Source: Pyrinomonadaceae bacterium
GTDB lineage: Bacteria; Acidobacteriota; Blastocatellia; Pyrinomonadales; Pyrinomonadaceae
NCBI GenBank assembly: GCA_019694395.1
Contig: JAIBCC010000001.1
Span: 62,001 to 126,000, forward strand
Direction of reading: 5' to 3'
DNA: 64,000 nt
Every line of letters starts with the position of its first letter. Position 1 is the stretch's first letter. Position numbers and translations under genes: made by a program. This document shows, piece by piece, positions 7,938 through 16,951 of this stretch. The notes beneath the pieces were generated by a model. That model saw only the letters and a program-made list of their open reading frames with translations, made no database searches and had not been told where the DNA came from.

Positions 7938-9839
7938 ATGAAAAACCGTGCATCATCACACTTTTTGGTTTTATTTATCATTGTTGTCTTAACGGCGATT
8001 GCTCATTATTCAATATATTACGGCGCATTGATTCGAGGTTACGAAACATCCTGGATTATGGCATTTAGGAATTTGGGCTTGCTTTTATTTTTAGCGATTT
8101 TACCGATTTTTATGGGTGCAATCGTTAAATTTAAGGGAAACTGGACGCTTTATACCACGGCGGTTTTGATGTTCTCAATCGGTTTGACAGTGCAATATCG
8201 GCTTTTCAGCGACCTTGAATATGCCTCAAAAAACAAAAAAGCCCAAGCCCGTGAAGATAAAATAAAAACTCAGCAATTACATTACATTCAGGAAAATTAC
8301 AGTGCCGAAAAAAAACAAATGATGGGGTTGCCTGCAAGTCCTCCCTCACCTGTTGATTTGGATAAGGAGACTCCGCGTCCCGCAATTGAAACCCCGCTTG
8401 ACGTAATCCTCTCTGGAAGAACAATTATTCCGATTTTTGCCATCATTTTAATGATCGGAACCTTCTTTGCCTGTCGGGATGAAAGGGTTTTACAACTTTT
8501 GCAAAAGAACGGTTTTTTAATTGTGATGCTGACTTTAGTGTTGCTGATTCCGGCGGCATTAACTTCTCACGGGGGAAAATCCATTGGCAATATGACTCCC
8601 TGGGAGCTAGCCAAAATTCCTTTTTTGATTGGTTTTGCCGCAGTTTTAGCAATTTTGTATCGCAAGTTAATGCAGACATTTTGGGGCATTCCCCGTGCCA
8701 GGGACGTTTTGCCATTATTGGTAATGGCGGTAATGCCGTTTATTCCTTTTATTTTATTGAAAGATTTTGGGCAGATGCTCGTCTTCAGTTCGGTTTACAT
8801 TACGCTTTATTTATTGGCAGTGCGGCGTTTCCCGCAACGGATCGTTTTTGTCGGTTCAGTGACTTTTGTTCTGATTTTGATTACTTTAAGTGCTTTGCCT
8901 GCCAGTGTTCAGGTCAAAGTCCCGCTGCTTTCAACTTTAGCGCAACCGATCAAATCCGTTTTGCCTCCGCGTATCAGTCAGCGTTTTCATCTGTGGTTTG
9001 ATGCCCTCAATCCCCCTCCGCCCGACACCGATTTTTGGAAAAATGATTTGGCAGATTTTTATTGGAAACAATATCCAAGTGATTTGGTTGAAAGAAAACC
9101 CGAAGCCAAACCTTTGATGGATGAGCTGGGAAAAATTGACGATATTAAAAATCCTGATACTGCAACAAAAAACAGAATTGCCGAAATTAGAACCGAATTA
9201 AGAAAAATCGCACAGACCGACATTTTGGAAATGTATGCCCAAACCAAGGATTTGGACGCTGCAAATGACGACCAGCCGACTTCTGATGAAGACGAAATCG
9301 GCAGCAAACAGGAAGATGCCAAACAATTAAGAGAATTAAAAGAAAAATTAGATACCCTAAATCAAGAGGCGTGGTTTGGTGACGATGCGCTCCAAGCCTC
9401 GCGTGCCACCTTTGGTATTTCTTCGGGCGGAAAAACCGGACGCGGACTTGGTTTAGGTTATGTCGAGCTGATCCCGGTTGCTGACTCGGATTACATTTAT
9501 GCAGCAATTGGCGAAGAACTTGGACTTTTTGGCGGATTGCTGATAACCTTTGCATTGATTACATTTGTCAGCGCGGGAATCCGAACGGCTATGGATGCCC
9601 GTGATATGTTTTGCAAACTTTGCGCCACCGGATTAACAGCTTTTATCGGATTTCAGGCACTTGTCAATATGGGCGGAATTACGCGGGCTTTACCAATGAC
9701 AGGAATCACACTTCCCTTTGTCAGTCACGGGGGATTCAGCCTGATTACAAGTTTTATTATGCTCGGAATGCTGATGGCTTTTTCACATCGAAATGCAATT
9801 GATGCCAGCATTGACCAGGCAACCGGAAAACAGCAGTAA
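7938..9839 (+). CDS. SEDS-family peptidoglycan glycosyltransferase (FtsW/RodA)
   Basis: A 633-residue polytopic membrane protein. C-terminal signatures of the SEDS family are clear: 'GRGLGLGYVELIPVADSDYIYAAIGEELG' region (split here by position about 493-525), 'GFQALVNMGGITRALPMTGITLPFVSHGG' region near 570-598, and a final helix. It polymerises lipid II together with the adjacent class B PBP. It is much longer than the usual 370-420 residues. One charged insert of about 60 residues follows the third helix, and a larger one (about residues 355-480, Asp/Glu/Lys-rich, coiled-coil-like) sits in the big external loop before the conserved GLG motif. Genes 6023 and 7938 are 1 nt apart. Confidence 0.88.
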   Translation: MKNRASSHFLVLFIIVVLTAIAHYSIYYGALIRGYETSWIMAFRNLGLLLFLAILPIFMGAIVKFKGNWTLYTTAVLMFSIGLTVQYRLFSDLEYASKNKKAQAREDKIKTQQLHYIQENYSAEKKQMMGLPASPPSPVDLDKETPRPAIETPLDVILSGRTIIPIFAIILMIGTFFACRDERVLQLLQKNGFLIVMLTLVLLIPAALTSHGGKSIGNMTPWELAKIPFLIGFAAVLAILYRKLMQTFWGIPRARDVLPLLVMAVMPFIPFILLKDFGQMLVFSSVYITLYLLAVRRFPQRIVFVGSVTFVLILITLSALPASVQVKVPLLSTLAQPIKSVLPPRISQRFHLWFDALNPPPPDTDFWKNDLADFYWKQYPSDLVERKPEAKPLMDELGKIDDIKNPDTATKNRIAEIRTELRKIAQTDILEMYAQTKDLDAANDDQPTSDEDEIGSKQEDAKQLRELKEKLDTLNQEAWFGDDALQASRATFGISSGGKTGRGLGLGYVELIPVADSDYIYAAIGEELGLFGGLLITFALITFVSAGIRTAMDARDMFCKLCATGLTAFIGFQALVNMGGITRALPMTGITLPFVSHGGFSLITSFIMLGMLMAFSHRNAIDASIDQATGKQQ

Positions 9840-10041
9840 ACCGATAAAAGTAAAAAAGTTATTTGTTCACTCAAAATTTTATGGTAATCTGTGTGTAATT
9901 TGGTCGTTTTACTTATAATTACAAAAAATCCCAATGTTAATAATGTTTTAAGGAGAAGCATTTAAAAAGCTACCGACATTGTTTCAAATTATTTTTTTCG
10001 CTTTTACTTATTAACAAAACCCTAAATTCTCGGAGAATATA

Positions 10042-11655
10042 ATGACGCAAAATTCTTTTCAGATGATTTCATCCGCAGTTTCGGATAGAGGTTTAAACGA
10101 AAAACGAGCTTACAACGAAGACTCATATCTTGAAATGCCTGAGCGCGGGCTATTTGCCGTGGCAGACGGGGTTGGGGGCGCACAAGCGGGTGATGTTGCT
10201 TCACAAATGGCAATGGAAATTTTAGCCGAAGCTTTTAACAATTTAAAGGAAGGAGCCGATGTGGAAGAAATGCTGAGTTTGGCGATTTCACGAGCCAACA
10301 GCGCAATTTATCAAATGTCACACGACTTACCACAACTATCCACTATGGCAACAACTATTGTGGCTCTTCACATTGCCGGAAATATTGCAACCATCGGACA
10401 CGCCGGAGATTCCCGGCTTTATCGTTTGGATTCGCGCGGTAATTTGTTCCGGGAAACCCAAGACCATTCTGTCGTCGAAGAAGAAGTTCGTGCCGGACGA
10501 ATGACTCCAGAACAGGCTGAAAATCATCCGAGTAAAAACGTTATCAGTCGTGCGTTGGGAGCAGAAAGCACGGTCGAAGTTGATATGAAAACGATTATGT
10601 TTGAAGCCAATACGACCTTTTTGCTTTGCTCTGACGGTATTACCAGACATATTCCAGATGTGGAAATCCGCGAACTTTTGGCTTTACCCCACGAACCGGT
10701 TCTGATCTGTCAACAAATGAAGGAAATTTGTTATGAACGAGGTGCCGAGGATAATTTAACTGCGGTTATTATTCGACTTTCAGGCAATAATGCATCGCAA
10801 TTAAACGATACCGAAGAAAACACCGTTGCTACCCCGCGCCAACCTGCTGTTACCCGTTCTGATTTTGATGAAATCCCAACCCAAAATTTACAAATGCCGG
10901 TCGCACCACAAGTTCAGGATTTCGATAAAACAATAGATATGAATGTTCCGGTCCAAAATGCGGCAGTTTCAATTCCGGCTTCCGCACCTCTGGAAAATTC
11001 AATAAAAATAAGCGAACAGGATTCCGTCCAGAAGATCCAGAGTAAATATGATGATTCACAATATCAACCCGAAACTAAAAAAGGCGGCGGATTCTTCGGT
11101 AAATTCTTACTTTTCCTACTTGGATTAATAATTGGCGGAGCTTTAGGAGCGGGTGGATATTACTATTGGCTTTCCACTCAGCAGCAACCGGAACCAACGC
11201 CTACGCAAGCACCACAAATTACGACTTCGGAACATAAAAACATTCCATTTGAGACTTTTGAAAAAAATCGTCGAGATGTTGATGATAATCCGACACTTTA
11301 CCTTGCCCAAAAAGGTTCACTTGCTGAGGATGCCGAAGGTTTTTATTTAACCGGTCGGGCGCAAATTTTGGTCGAGAAATACGAAGAAGCCTTAAAATCT
11401 TTTGAAAAAGCCCGTGAAAGATTTGCGGATTACAATGGTGAAAATAAAGCCACACTACAAAATGAAATTGCGTTTGCCACAGCCGCTATAACATCGCTTG
11501 AGTCAACTAAAACACTTGAAAAATATAAGACTGCCAAACCCAGTCTGCTTTCCCCAAATAGCAATTCCGGCTCCAATTCAAATGCTGCCGGAAATAATGG
11601 AAAAGGTAATACAAATGCCAATTTGGGAAATAAGGTAAGTTCAAACGGAAAATAA
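10042..11655 (+). CDS. PP2C-type Ser/Thr phosphatase with membrane helix (PstP/Stp1-like)
   Basis: A 537-residue protein. The PP2C domain (about 10-250) shows 'RAYNEDSYL', 'VADGVGGAQAGD', 'GHAGDSRLYRL', 'SDGITRHI' and 'GAEDNLTAVI', which hold the metal-binding aspartates. A disordered linker leads to a single membrane helix near 355-378 followed by Gly-rich turns. The external part has a TPR-like helical stretch and an Asn/Ser/Gly-rich tail. It probably dephosphorylates targets of the kinase at 21571. It follows the SEDS gene by about 200 bp and may have its own promoter (TATAAT at 9914-9919). A terminator closes the operon at 11684. Confidence 0.87.
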   Translation: MTQNSFQMISSAVSDRGLNEKRAYNEDSYLEMPERGLFAVADGVGGAQAGDVASQMAMEILAEAFNNLKEGADVEEMLSLAISRANSAIYQMSHDLPQLSTMATTIVALHIAGNIATIGHAGDSRLYRLDSRGNLFRETQDHSVVEEEVRAGRMTPEQAENHPSKNVISRALGAESTVEVDMKTIMFEANTTFLLCSDGITRHIPDVEIRELLALPHEPVLICQQMKEICYERGAEDNLTAVIIRLSGNNASQLNDTEENTVATPRQPAVTRSDFDEIPTQNLQMPVAPQVQDFDKTIDMNVPVQNAAVSIPASAPLENSIKISEQDSVQKIQSKYDDSQYQPETKKGGGFFGKFLLFLLGLIIGGALGAGGYYYWLSTQQQPEPTPTQAPQITTSEHKNIPFETFEKNRRDVDDNPTLYLAQKGSLAEDAEGFYLTGRAQILVEKYEEALKSFEKARERFADYNGENKATLQNEIAFATAAITSLESTKTLEKYKTAKPSLLSPNSNSGSNSNAAGNNGKGNTNANLGNKVSSNGK

Positions 11656-11683
11656 ATTTAACCAATTTTTGGGTTTAGATATT

Positions 11684-11716
11684 AGGGCGATTTTTATCAA
11701 TTGCCCTATTTTATTT
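11684..11716 (+). terminator. Rho-independent terminator after the PP2C gene
   Basis: Arms AGGGCGAT and ATTGCCCT pair with one G-T wobble and are followed by a T-rich run (ATTTTATTT). It lies 28 bp past the phosphatase stop. Confidence 0.6.
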
Positions 11717-11717
11717 C

Positions 11718-11928
11718 TCAAGGCTTTTTCGCATCAGCATAAAAGCCCTTGTATTCAGCTCTCAATGTAGGTTCAGGCAAAAAGGCTCTGTCAAAATCCT
11801 GCACCGCCTTCCTTCTCTTTTTCTGTTTCAAATATTGTAAAGGCAGTTCTTCATTTTTTTTCAGTTCCTGAATTTTTTTTGGAGGCGGATTTATAATACA
11901 ATGAAAAGTTTGAATTACAACAAAAAAA
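11718..11928 (-). pseudogene. Possible small-gene remnant just left of the first carB fragment
   Basis: On the minus strand, a frame ending in TGA at 11718-11720 is open for more than 60 codons with protein-like codon use. It encodes a basic C-terminal peptide (segments such as 'QYLKQKKRRKAVQDF' and 'EYKGFYADAKKP'). There is no ATG, GTG or TTG in a sensible place; the codon at 11892-11894 is ATA. It could be a start-mutated 55-residue gene or the tail of a gene cut by the neighbouring rearrangement. No family is recognised. Confidence 0.3.
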
Positions 11929-12018
11929 ATGCCAAAACGAACTGATATTCATAAAATTTTAATCATCGGAAGCGGTCCGATTGTCGTTGGTCAGGTATGC
12001 GATTTTGATTATTCTGGC
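11929..12018 (+). pseudogene. carB 5' fragment, copy 1 (30 codons)
   Basis: The first 30 codons match those of the intact carB at 16952 with 10 nucleotide differences, eight of them at third codon positions. The encoded start is [19 protein letters not shown]. Homology begins exactly at the ATG and ends at the Ser-Gly codons. The frame then runs on as an unrelated 50-residue tail antisense to the NACHT gene and stops at 12171. The NACHT stop codon (12009-12011) lies inside the fragment. It cannot make a functional CarB. Confidence 0.9.
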
Positions 12019-14258
12019 GGCAAGAATAACTTATATTTTATTGCTTCACTAATATTATCACCTAAAAGATCCAAACATTCCAACAGTATTTCAGTCGCCT
12101 TAAAATATGTATCCAACTTTTGTATTTGCTTTTCATTAAGCATGAGATTATTTGAAATCAAGCGGTTTTGAGCGATTTTTCCTAACAAACCTATTGCATT
12201 AGCACAATTATTTATTGTAAAAGGCTCAATTGAAATCTCTTCTAACTTTTCAGCTAAATCAAAACAGTTTTCTTCCTTACATTTTATTATGGTTTTATGA
12301 AATAAATTTGAAATAGTATTTATCTTATAGTTAAAATCTTCTGAAGAAAGTGGGTTGTTATAAAATCGTATAAACAACCCTTTAAGAATTAATAGGTGAG
12401 CATCTATGGCTAAATCTTTTTCTAAATTTAAATCAATTAAATGGTTTGTAAAATCGGAGTCCATAGCGTAGTCCAATTCAAGTTCAATATTGCGCAGGAT
12501 CTGAAAGGTGAAATTTAGTTGGGGAAATAAATTAAAATATTTTGTAATCATGGTATCAAAATGAATTGCAATCTCAGTATTTAGGTAATATATCTCAAAG
12601 GCTAAAATGAAGAAATAAAAATAACGAGCTATAGTTCTTTGTTGAGATTCAGCAATCTTTTCTGTTTTTCGTTTCACAATATTTAAGTAAGCAATTATTT
12701 CAACTTCATCTTCAATTACCTGATTTATCACTCTCAGGAAATATTCAAAGAATTCTTTTCTTGATTTAGAAGGTAATAAATCAATGGTATTCAAAATAAC
12801 TTCACGCCATTGATCATCCAAAATTCGCTCAATTTGCAGCAACTCAACATATTTACCTACATAGTAAAGGGCTGAAAAATATTCTTGAAATGAAAGATGT
12901 GAAAATGAATAAAACTTGTCCGGATGAGCTTTAAACATTTTATGTTGGGCAATTATTGATTTCAAGATTTCTCCAGAGGGGATTAATCCCTTTTTATCAC
13001 CAAACACATTTACGAAATAATTTGATATGGATTCCTTTAAGTCACGTTCAGAGAACCTTATAAATTCCGAATTATTTTGAACATTTTCAAAGGCTATGTA
13101 AGCTAAAAGCTCCTTCTTCCCTTCAACCGAGAGATTTTTATATAACTCATCTCTCTTTTCTTCTTTTCCTTCACTTAAATCCCAGTCTCCAAGCAAAATG
13201 TCAACAGCTTCTTCGTATAAATCTATTTTTCTCTTTGGAAACTCTCCTTCTGGATTTCGATCAGAAATAAAACATAGCAAAGATAACAACAATGGATTTT
13301 TGGCTAAATCAAGAATTTTATTGTTAGCTGGATTAAATAATTCGGCTACTAATTTTTTACTTTTATCTTCTAATCTATTATCAAACCAATTATTTATGTA
13401 TTTGCATATATTGTCATCGTTAAACTCCCCAACAATCAAATAATTAAATTGATGAAATCTCTCTCCGCTAGCGGCATGGCGACAAGTTACAAAAAAGAAG
13501 TTATGATTAATAATAAATTGGTCGTATTTTTCTTTTCTTTTCTTTTTTTTATCACTATCTTTATTTTCAGAATCTTCTTTTAATGAATATTGTTTGTGAA
13601 GGTTTCTTATTTGATCTATTACTTGTTGTCTGTTTAGTCCCAACTCATTATATTTTTTTACTTCATCCAAACCATCAAAGAGCGTAATAGTTTCTCCCTC
13701 TTTTAATAAGTATTGAATAATAGGTTTTGCGTTTTCAAAACCGCAAATAACAAATTCTTGAGAGATATAATCAATTAAATCTAACCCAGAGTTTGCAAAT
13801 GAACTTAAATCAACAAAAATAGGAACTTTTTTTAGCTTACCCACGCCCGCTAAGTATGCTAAATACTTCAACAAAGTGGATTTACCTGAACCCGGATCCC
13901 CCAAGATATAGAATGACCCACTTCTCTTTTGAAGAAACTGTTTGACTTTTATTTTTGTTAAAGCATCGTTTTTTGCCAAGTTTTTTAGTTCGTAAATAGA
14001 ATGCTTATAGTATTCCTTCTCGTCTAAAAGAAATGTATCAATAAAAAAGTCATCTTTGAAATAAACCTCTTGATTAATTCCAAACAAATTTATAAAGCCA
14101 TAGTTCTTAATTACATTATCCCTATATACTCGAAGATAATTGTCTAGATTTATTTTGGTATAGAATTCTTTAATTTCTTTACTTAAATCCTGATCAAAGA
14201 TTTTTACTAAGTTGTTTACAATAATAGGAATGAGCCAAGCAAAAGTGGAAGGTTCCAT
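12009..14258 (-). CDS. NACHT-domain STAND NTPase (cassette 1)
   Basis: A 749-residue protein. A helical N-terminal region (1-110) without a recognised effector is followed by the NACHT NTPase: Walker [10 protein letters not shown] (about 120-128), Walker B '[10 protein letters not shown]' (191-200), a sensor-like 'FFVTCRHAA', and a winged-helix region with '[11 protein letters not shown]' and '[10 protein letters not shown]'. The rest (about 480-749) is alpha-helical and ends in a hydrophobic KLFLPPE. Bacterial NACHT proteins are anti-phage sensors of the STAND class, so defence is the likely role; the trigger and killing activity are not evident. The stop codon overlaps carB fragment 1. It is AT-rich compared with carB. 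The paralogue at 14427 shares the plan but is well diverged. Confidence 0.88.
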   Translation of the reverse strand: MEPSTFAWLIPIIVNNLVKIFDQDLSKEIKEFYTKINLDNYLRVYRDNVIKNYGFINLFGINQEVYFKDDFFIDTFLLDEKEYYKHSIYELKNLAKNDALTKIKVKQFLQKRSGSFYILGDPGSGKSTLLKYLAYLAGVGKLKKVPIFVDLSSFANSGLDLIDYISQEFVICGFENAKPIIQYLLKEGETITLFDGLDEVKKYNELGLNRQQVIDQIRNLHKQYSLKEDSENKDSDKKKKRKEKYDQFIINHNFFFVTCRHAASGERFHQFNYLIVGEFNDDNICKYINNWFDNRLEDKSKKLVAELFNPANNKILDLAKNPLLLSLLCFISDRNPEGEFPKRKIDLYEEAVDILLGDWDLSEGKEEKRDELYKNLSVEGKKELLAYIAFENVQNNSEFIRFSERDLKESISNYFVNVFGDKKGLIPSGEILKSIIAQHKMFKAHPDKFYSFSHLSFQEYFSALYYVGKYVELLQIERILDDQWREVILNTIDLLPSKSRKEFFEYFLRVINQVIEDEVEIIAYLNIVKRKTEKIAESQQRTIARYFYFFILAFEIYYLNTEIAIHFDTMITKYFNLFPQLNFTFQILRNIELELDYAMDSDFTNHLIDLNLEKDLAIDAHLLILKGLFIRFYNNPLSSEDFNYKINTISNLFHKTIIKCKEENCFDLAEKLEEISIEPFTINNCANAIGLLGKIAQNRLISNNLMLNEKQIQKLDTYFKATEILLECLDLLGDNISEAIKYKLFLPPE

Positions 14259-14348
14259 AAAAATAATAGATAAAACCAGTTTTATTTTATACGACTATGG
14301 CTGTATCATAACTTATTTGAATTAAGAAAAAAAGAATCTAATTTTGTA

Positions 14349-14423
14349 ATGCCAAAACGAACTGGTATTCATAAAATTTTAATCATGGGAAGCGGTCCGA
14401 TTGTCATTGGTCAAGCGTGTGAG
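14349..14423 (+). pseudogene. carB 5' fragment, copy 2 (25 codons)
   Basis: The first 25 codons match the intact carB with six differences, five at third positions. Two change residues (D6G and I13M). Homology starts at the ATG and ends after GAG; the frame stops three codons later (28 residues in all). The NACHT gene on the other strand ends 3 nt further on (14427-14429). The upstream sequence is unlike that of the other two copies. Confidence 0.9.
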
Positions 14424-14426
14424 TTG

Positions 14427-16865
14427 TTATGTTAAAGGCATAAACATTTTATTCTCAAATGATTTACTATCAGCTACTTCGGCTACTTCTAAGCATTTTA
14501 GAAAAAGTTCATTTGCCTGAAAATATTCGCAAATAACATTAAGGTCTTCAAGATTTAACTCTAAACAAGGTTTTAGTCTTCTTTCCGTTAAAGAATAGTC
14601 AATTTTTTCAACAGCTTTTTCATATAACTCTTCATTGAAATTAAAAATGATTCTTATTAAGTCTTTCAAATCTTTTATTAATTCCAACTCCCCAAGTTCA
14701 ATTCCAGAATCAACCAATTTTTCAACAAAATTAGCAATAATATTTGTTCCTTCATTTTGATAGCGGAATTTAATAAAAACTATGTAATAAATATCTAAAA
14801 TAATTTTTAGTGCAATCAATTTTACGTCAAACAAAATATCAGTCGTTAATTCAATATCAAATTCTTCCGTAATTTTAATTAGAAATTTGAGGTCATCTAA
14901 CATTAACTGGGAAATGTCTTTTAAGAATTCACGATTGTTTTCCTCGTAACTTTGGTAAGCTAATTTAAGACTTATTGAAAATTTATCAAGTAATGACTCA
15001 TCGAAAAATTTTGTGTTTTCATTATTATTTAATGAATAAGACGCCTGTTTATTAAATATTTTTTTTACCAAAGATTGAATTCGGTTCCGAACGCTATTGA
15101 GGTTTGTATTACGCATCTTTATTAAGTCGGTTGCAATTATGATTTCTTCATTACGCTGAAGTAGTGTTGTATAGTCAAAAGGAGAAGATAATTGTTTAAA
15201 TAAAGTGTTGATATGAACTAAATCTTTTTGTGTATTTTCGCTACGAGTTGAATAAAAATCTTCAAGCAATAATAGAATAAAAACTAATAAACGAGTTTTA
15301 AATTCCGCATTACTTGCCATTTGAATTTTACTTGAGGTTAAACGTAACAAATCATTTATTTTGTTCTTGTTTAAGATTAGGTTATTTATGGTTTCTTGAA
15401 AAGTCTGAAAGAAATTAAAATAAGTATTATTGTCCAAGATTGATGCTGTGTTAAGAATTGTCTGTCGCCACCCTAGAAATATTCTTTCTTTTGTTAAAAG
15501 TTCTTTAAAACTGCCTTTTTCAAAAAAATAGTTCGCTGTAAAAAATTCTTGAAAGGAACGGTGCGAAAAAGCATATAAATCCTTAAATCTTTCTATTATT
15601 ATTCCATGTTGGGTTTCAATACTACTTAGAATTTGGGTGGCATCTATATACTCATCAGTTTGGAAAATTTCTTCTAAACATCTTTGAATAAATTTCTTAA
15701 TGTCTTCTTTTTCAAAAAGTAATTGGTTCTTTACTGCATAATTATATGCAATTTTATTGAAAAGGTTCCTCAAAATGTTTAAATTTATCTTAGAATGAAT
15801 TTCTGGACGAGAAGGAATATAATCCCGCATGTTGTTTAATATAGTTTCATCAGTCAATATATCTATTGCTTCTCTAAAAATTTGCATCTTGTTTTCAGGA
15901 AAGGTCTCCTCTCTGAAAAAAATAGTGCATAATAGAGATAAGATTATAGGGACACTAGCCATTCTTCCAATATCATCATTTTCTTCCTTTTTAAGTTCTC
16001 TTAAAAACTTCTGAACAAATCGCGGCTTTTTCTTTTCTTGACACTCATACCAACTTTTTACAAAACTTTTAATCTGTTCATTCTCAAACCCTGCGATTTC
16101 GACTTTTGTAAATTGAGTAAATCCATAGGGCAATTCATTTGTCCTACAAGTAACTATAACCTGAGAGTATAAAAAGGTTTCACAAAAGTCGTTAATTTTC
16201 TTATATATTTTGCTAAGTCTTTCAGGCTCTCCGAATACTTCATCTACACCATCAAGTAAAACAATAAAATTTCCATACTTTAAATTATTTTTAATAATAA
16301 GTTTAGCATCCTTAAAAATCCATTTTTCAAACTGTGTTGTGATATAGTCGCTTAAATCAACAATTTCATCTTCATCACACCATTGTTTTAGAGAAATAAA
16401 TGTAACCAATTTCTCTCCAAACTCTCCTCTTGAGCCATTATATGCGAGGTATTTTAGAAAAGTTGTTTTGCCGCTTCCTGGTCCTCCAAGAATTAAGACC
16501 CGTTTATTTTGGGCATCCTTAATTACATCTAGCCCATTTCGTCGTTCTAGAGACCTAAGAAATTTATCAATATCTCTTTGTTGGATTTTTCTAACATAGC
16601 TAGGATTGTGTCTAATATTTGCTGTAGGTTCATTGAGGATATTTACTTCTGTAAAAATATTTGAGATAGGAACTGTTTTGCTTACTCCAATTAAGTTAGT
16701 AGTGCTATAAACTTCCTCAGCATGTTGACGGTATGCTAGAACCCTTTCGTGTGAACCCAAAGTTTGCTGAAGCCATTTTACATATTCATTAATTTTTGAA
16801 AAAGAGAATCCCAAAATTTCTAAAATAGGTTTTACCCAAATGGCAAGCCATTCAAATCCAATCAT
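14427..16865 (-). CDS. NACHT-domain STAND NTPase (cassette 2)
   Basis: An 812-residue protein. Helical N-terminus (1-115), then NACHT: Walker [10 protein letters not shown] (127-135), Walker B '[10 protein letters not shown]' (201-210), sensor 'VIVTCRTNE', '[12 protein letters not shown]', and '[15 protein letters not shown]'. The long C-terminal half is helical and ends in KMFMPLT, like the KLFLPPE end of the neighbour. A good ribosome site (TGGAG) precedes the ATG. No TIR, nuclease or protease effector is recognised, so any toxic activity must lie in the helical regions or in a partner. It is probably a phage-sensing STAND protein. Outside the NTPase the similarity to the first copy is low, so this is not a recent duplication. 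Confidence 0.88.
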   Translation of the reverse strand: MIGFEWLAIWVKPILEILGFSFSKINEYVKWLQQTLGSHERVLAYRQHAEEVYSTTNLIGVSKTVPISNIFTEVNILNEPTANIRHNPSYVRKIQQRDIDKFLRSLERRNGLDVIKDAQNKRVLILGGPGSGKTTFLKYLAYNGSRGEFGEKLVTFISLKQWCDEDEIVDLSDYITTQFEKWIFKDAKLIIKNNLKYGNFIVLLDGVDEVFGEPERLSKIYKKINDFCETFLYSQVIVTCRTNELPYGFTQFTKVEIAGFENEQIKSFVKSWYECQEKKKPRFVQKFLRELKKEENDDIGRMASVPIILSLLCTIFFREETFPENKMQIFREAIDILTDETILNNMRDYIPSRPEIHSKINLNILRNLFNKIAYNYAVKNQLLFEKEDIKKFIQRCLEEIFQTDEYIDATQILSSIETQHGIIIERFKDLYAFSHRSFQEFFTANYFFEKGSFKELLTKERIFLGWRQTILNTASILDNNTYFNFFQTFQETINNLILNKNKINDLLRLTSSKIQMASNAEFKTRLLVFILLLLEDFYSTRSENTQKDLVHINTLFKQLSSPFDYTTLLQRNEEIIIATDLIKMRNTNLNSVRNRIQSLVKKIFNKQASYSLNNNENTKFFDESLLDKFSISLKLAYQSYEENNREFLKDISQLMLDDLKFLIKITEEFDIELTTDILFDVKLIALKIILDIYYIVFIKFRYQNEGTNIIANFVEKLVDSGIELGELELIKDLKDLIRIIFNFNEELYEKAVEKIDYSLTERRLKPCLELNLEDLNVICEYFQANELFLKCLEVAEVADSKSFENKMFMPLT

Positions 16866-16951
16866 AAAATCTCCAGAGAGTCGAGTTTTTCTAAAATCGT
16901 TTTGTCATTTATAATTGATAATTTGATTTTTTCCAAATATTTTCATAACAA
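16866..16951. promoter_or_regulatory. Divergent promoter region between NACHT 2 and intact carB
   Basis: An 86-bp gap between two divergent starts. On the plus strand TATAAT at 16910-16915 is a perfect -10 box placed to give a leader of about 30 nt for carB; the -35 is weak. No Shine-Dalgarno precedes the carB ATG. The minus strand carries a TATAAA-like box for the NACHT gene. The sequence differs from that upstream of the two carB fragments. Confidence 0.45.

Larger units (their letters stand above)
11929..14348. mobile_element. Putative NACHT cassette 1 (carB 5' fragment plus antisense NACHT gene)
   Basis: The unit starts at the ATG of carB fragment 1, contains one antisense NACHT gene, and ends where carB fragment 2 begins. 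The direct repeats bounding it are the first 75-90 bp of carB. It is visibly richer in A+T than carB. No recombinase, terminal inverted repeat or short target duplication is seen, so mobility is inferred from layout and from the second, similarly built unit beside it. Confidence 0.55.
14349..16951. mobile_element. Putative NACHT cassette 2 (carB 5' fragment plus antisense NACHT gene)
   Basis: Same plan as cassette 1: it starts at the ATG of carB fragment 2, holds one antisense NACHT gene, and ends at the ATG of the intact carB. The three carB starts are about 2.4 and 2.6 kb apart and in the same orientation. The final 86 bp of the unit now serve as the carB promoter region. Mobility is inferred; no recombination gene is present. 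Confidence 0.55.

Noticed and set aside
8206..9555. Several minus-strand frames within the SEDS gene
   Set aside because: They mirror the coding strand, lack ribosome sites and show no family features.
11929..12171. An 80-codon frame starting with the carB fragment as a real gene
   Set aside because: After 30 codons the sequence is simply the antisense of the NACHT gene 3' end.
12009..16865. Diversity-generating retroelement or integron origin for the NACHT cassettes
   Set aside because: No reverse transcriptase, template/variable repeat pair, integrase or attC-like site was seen.
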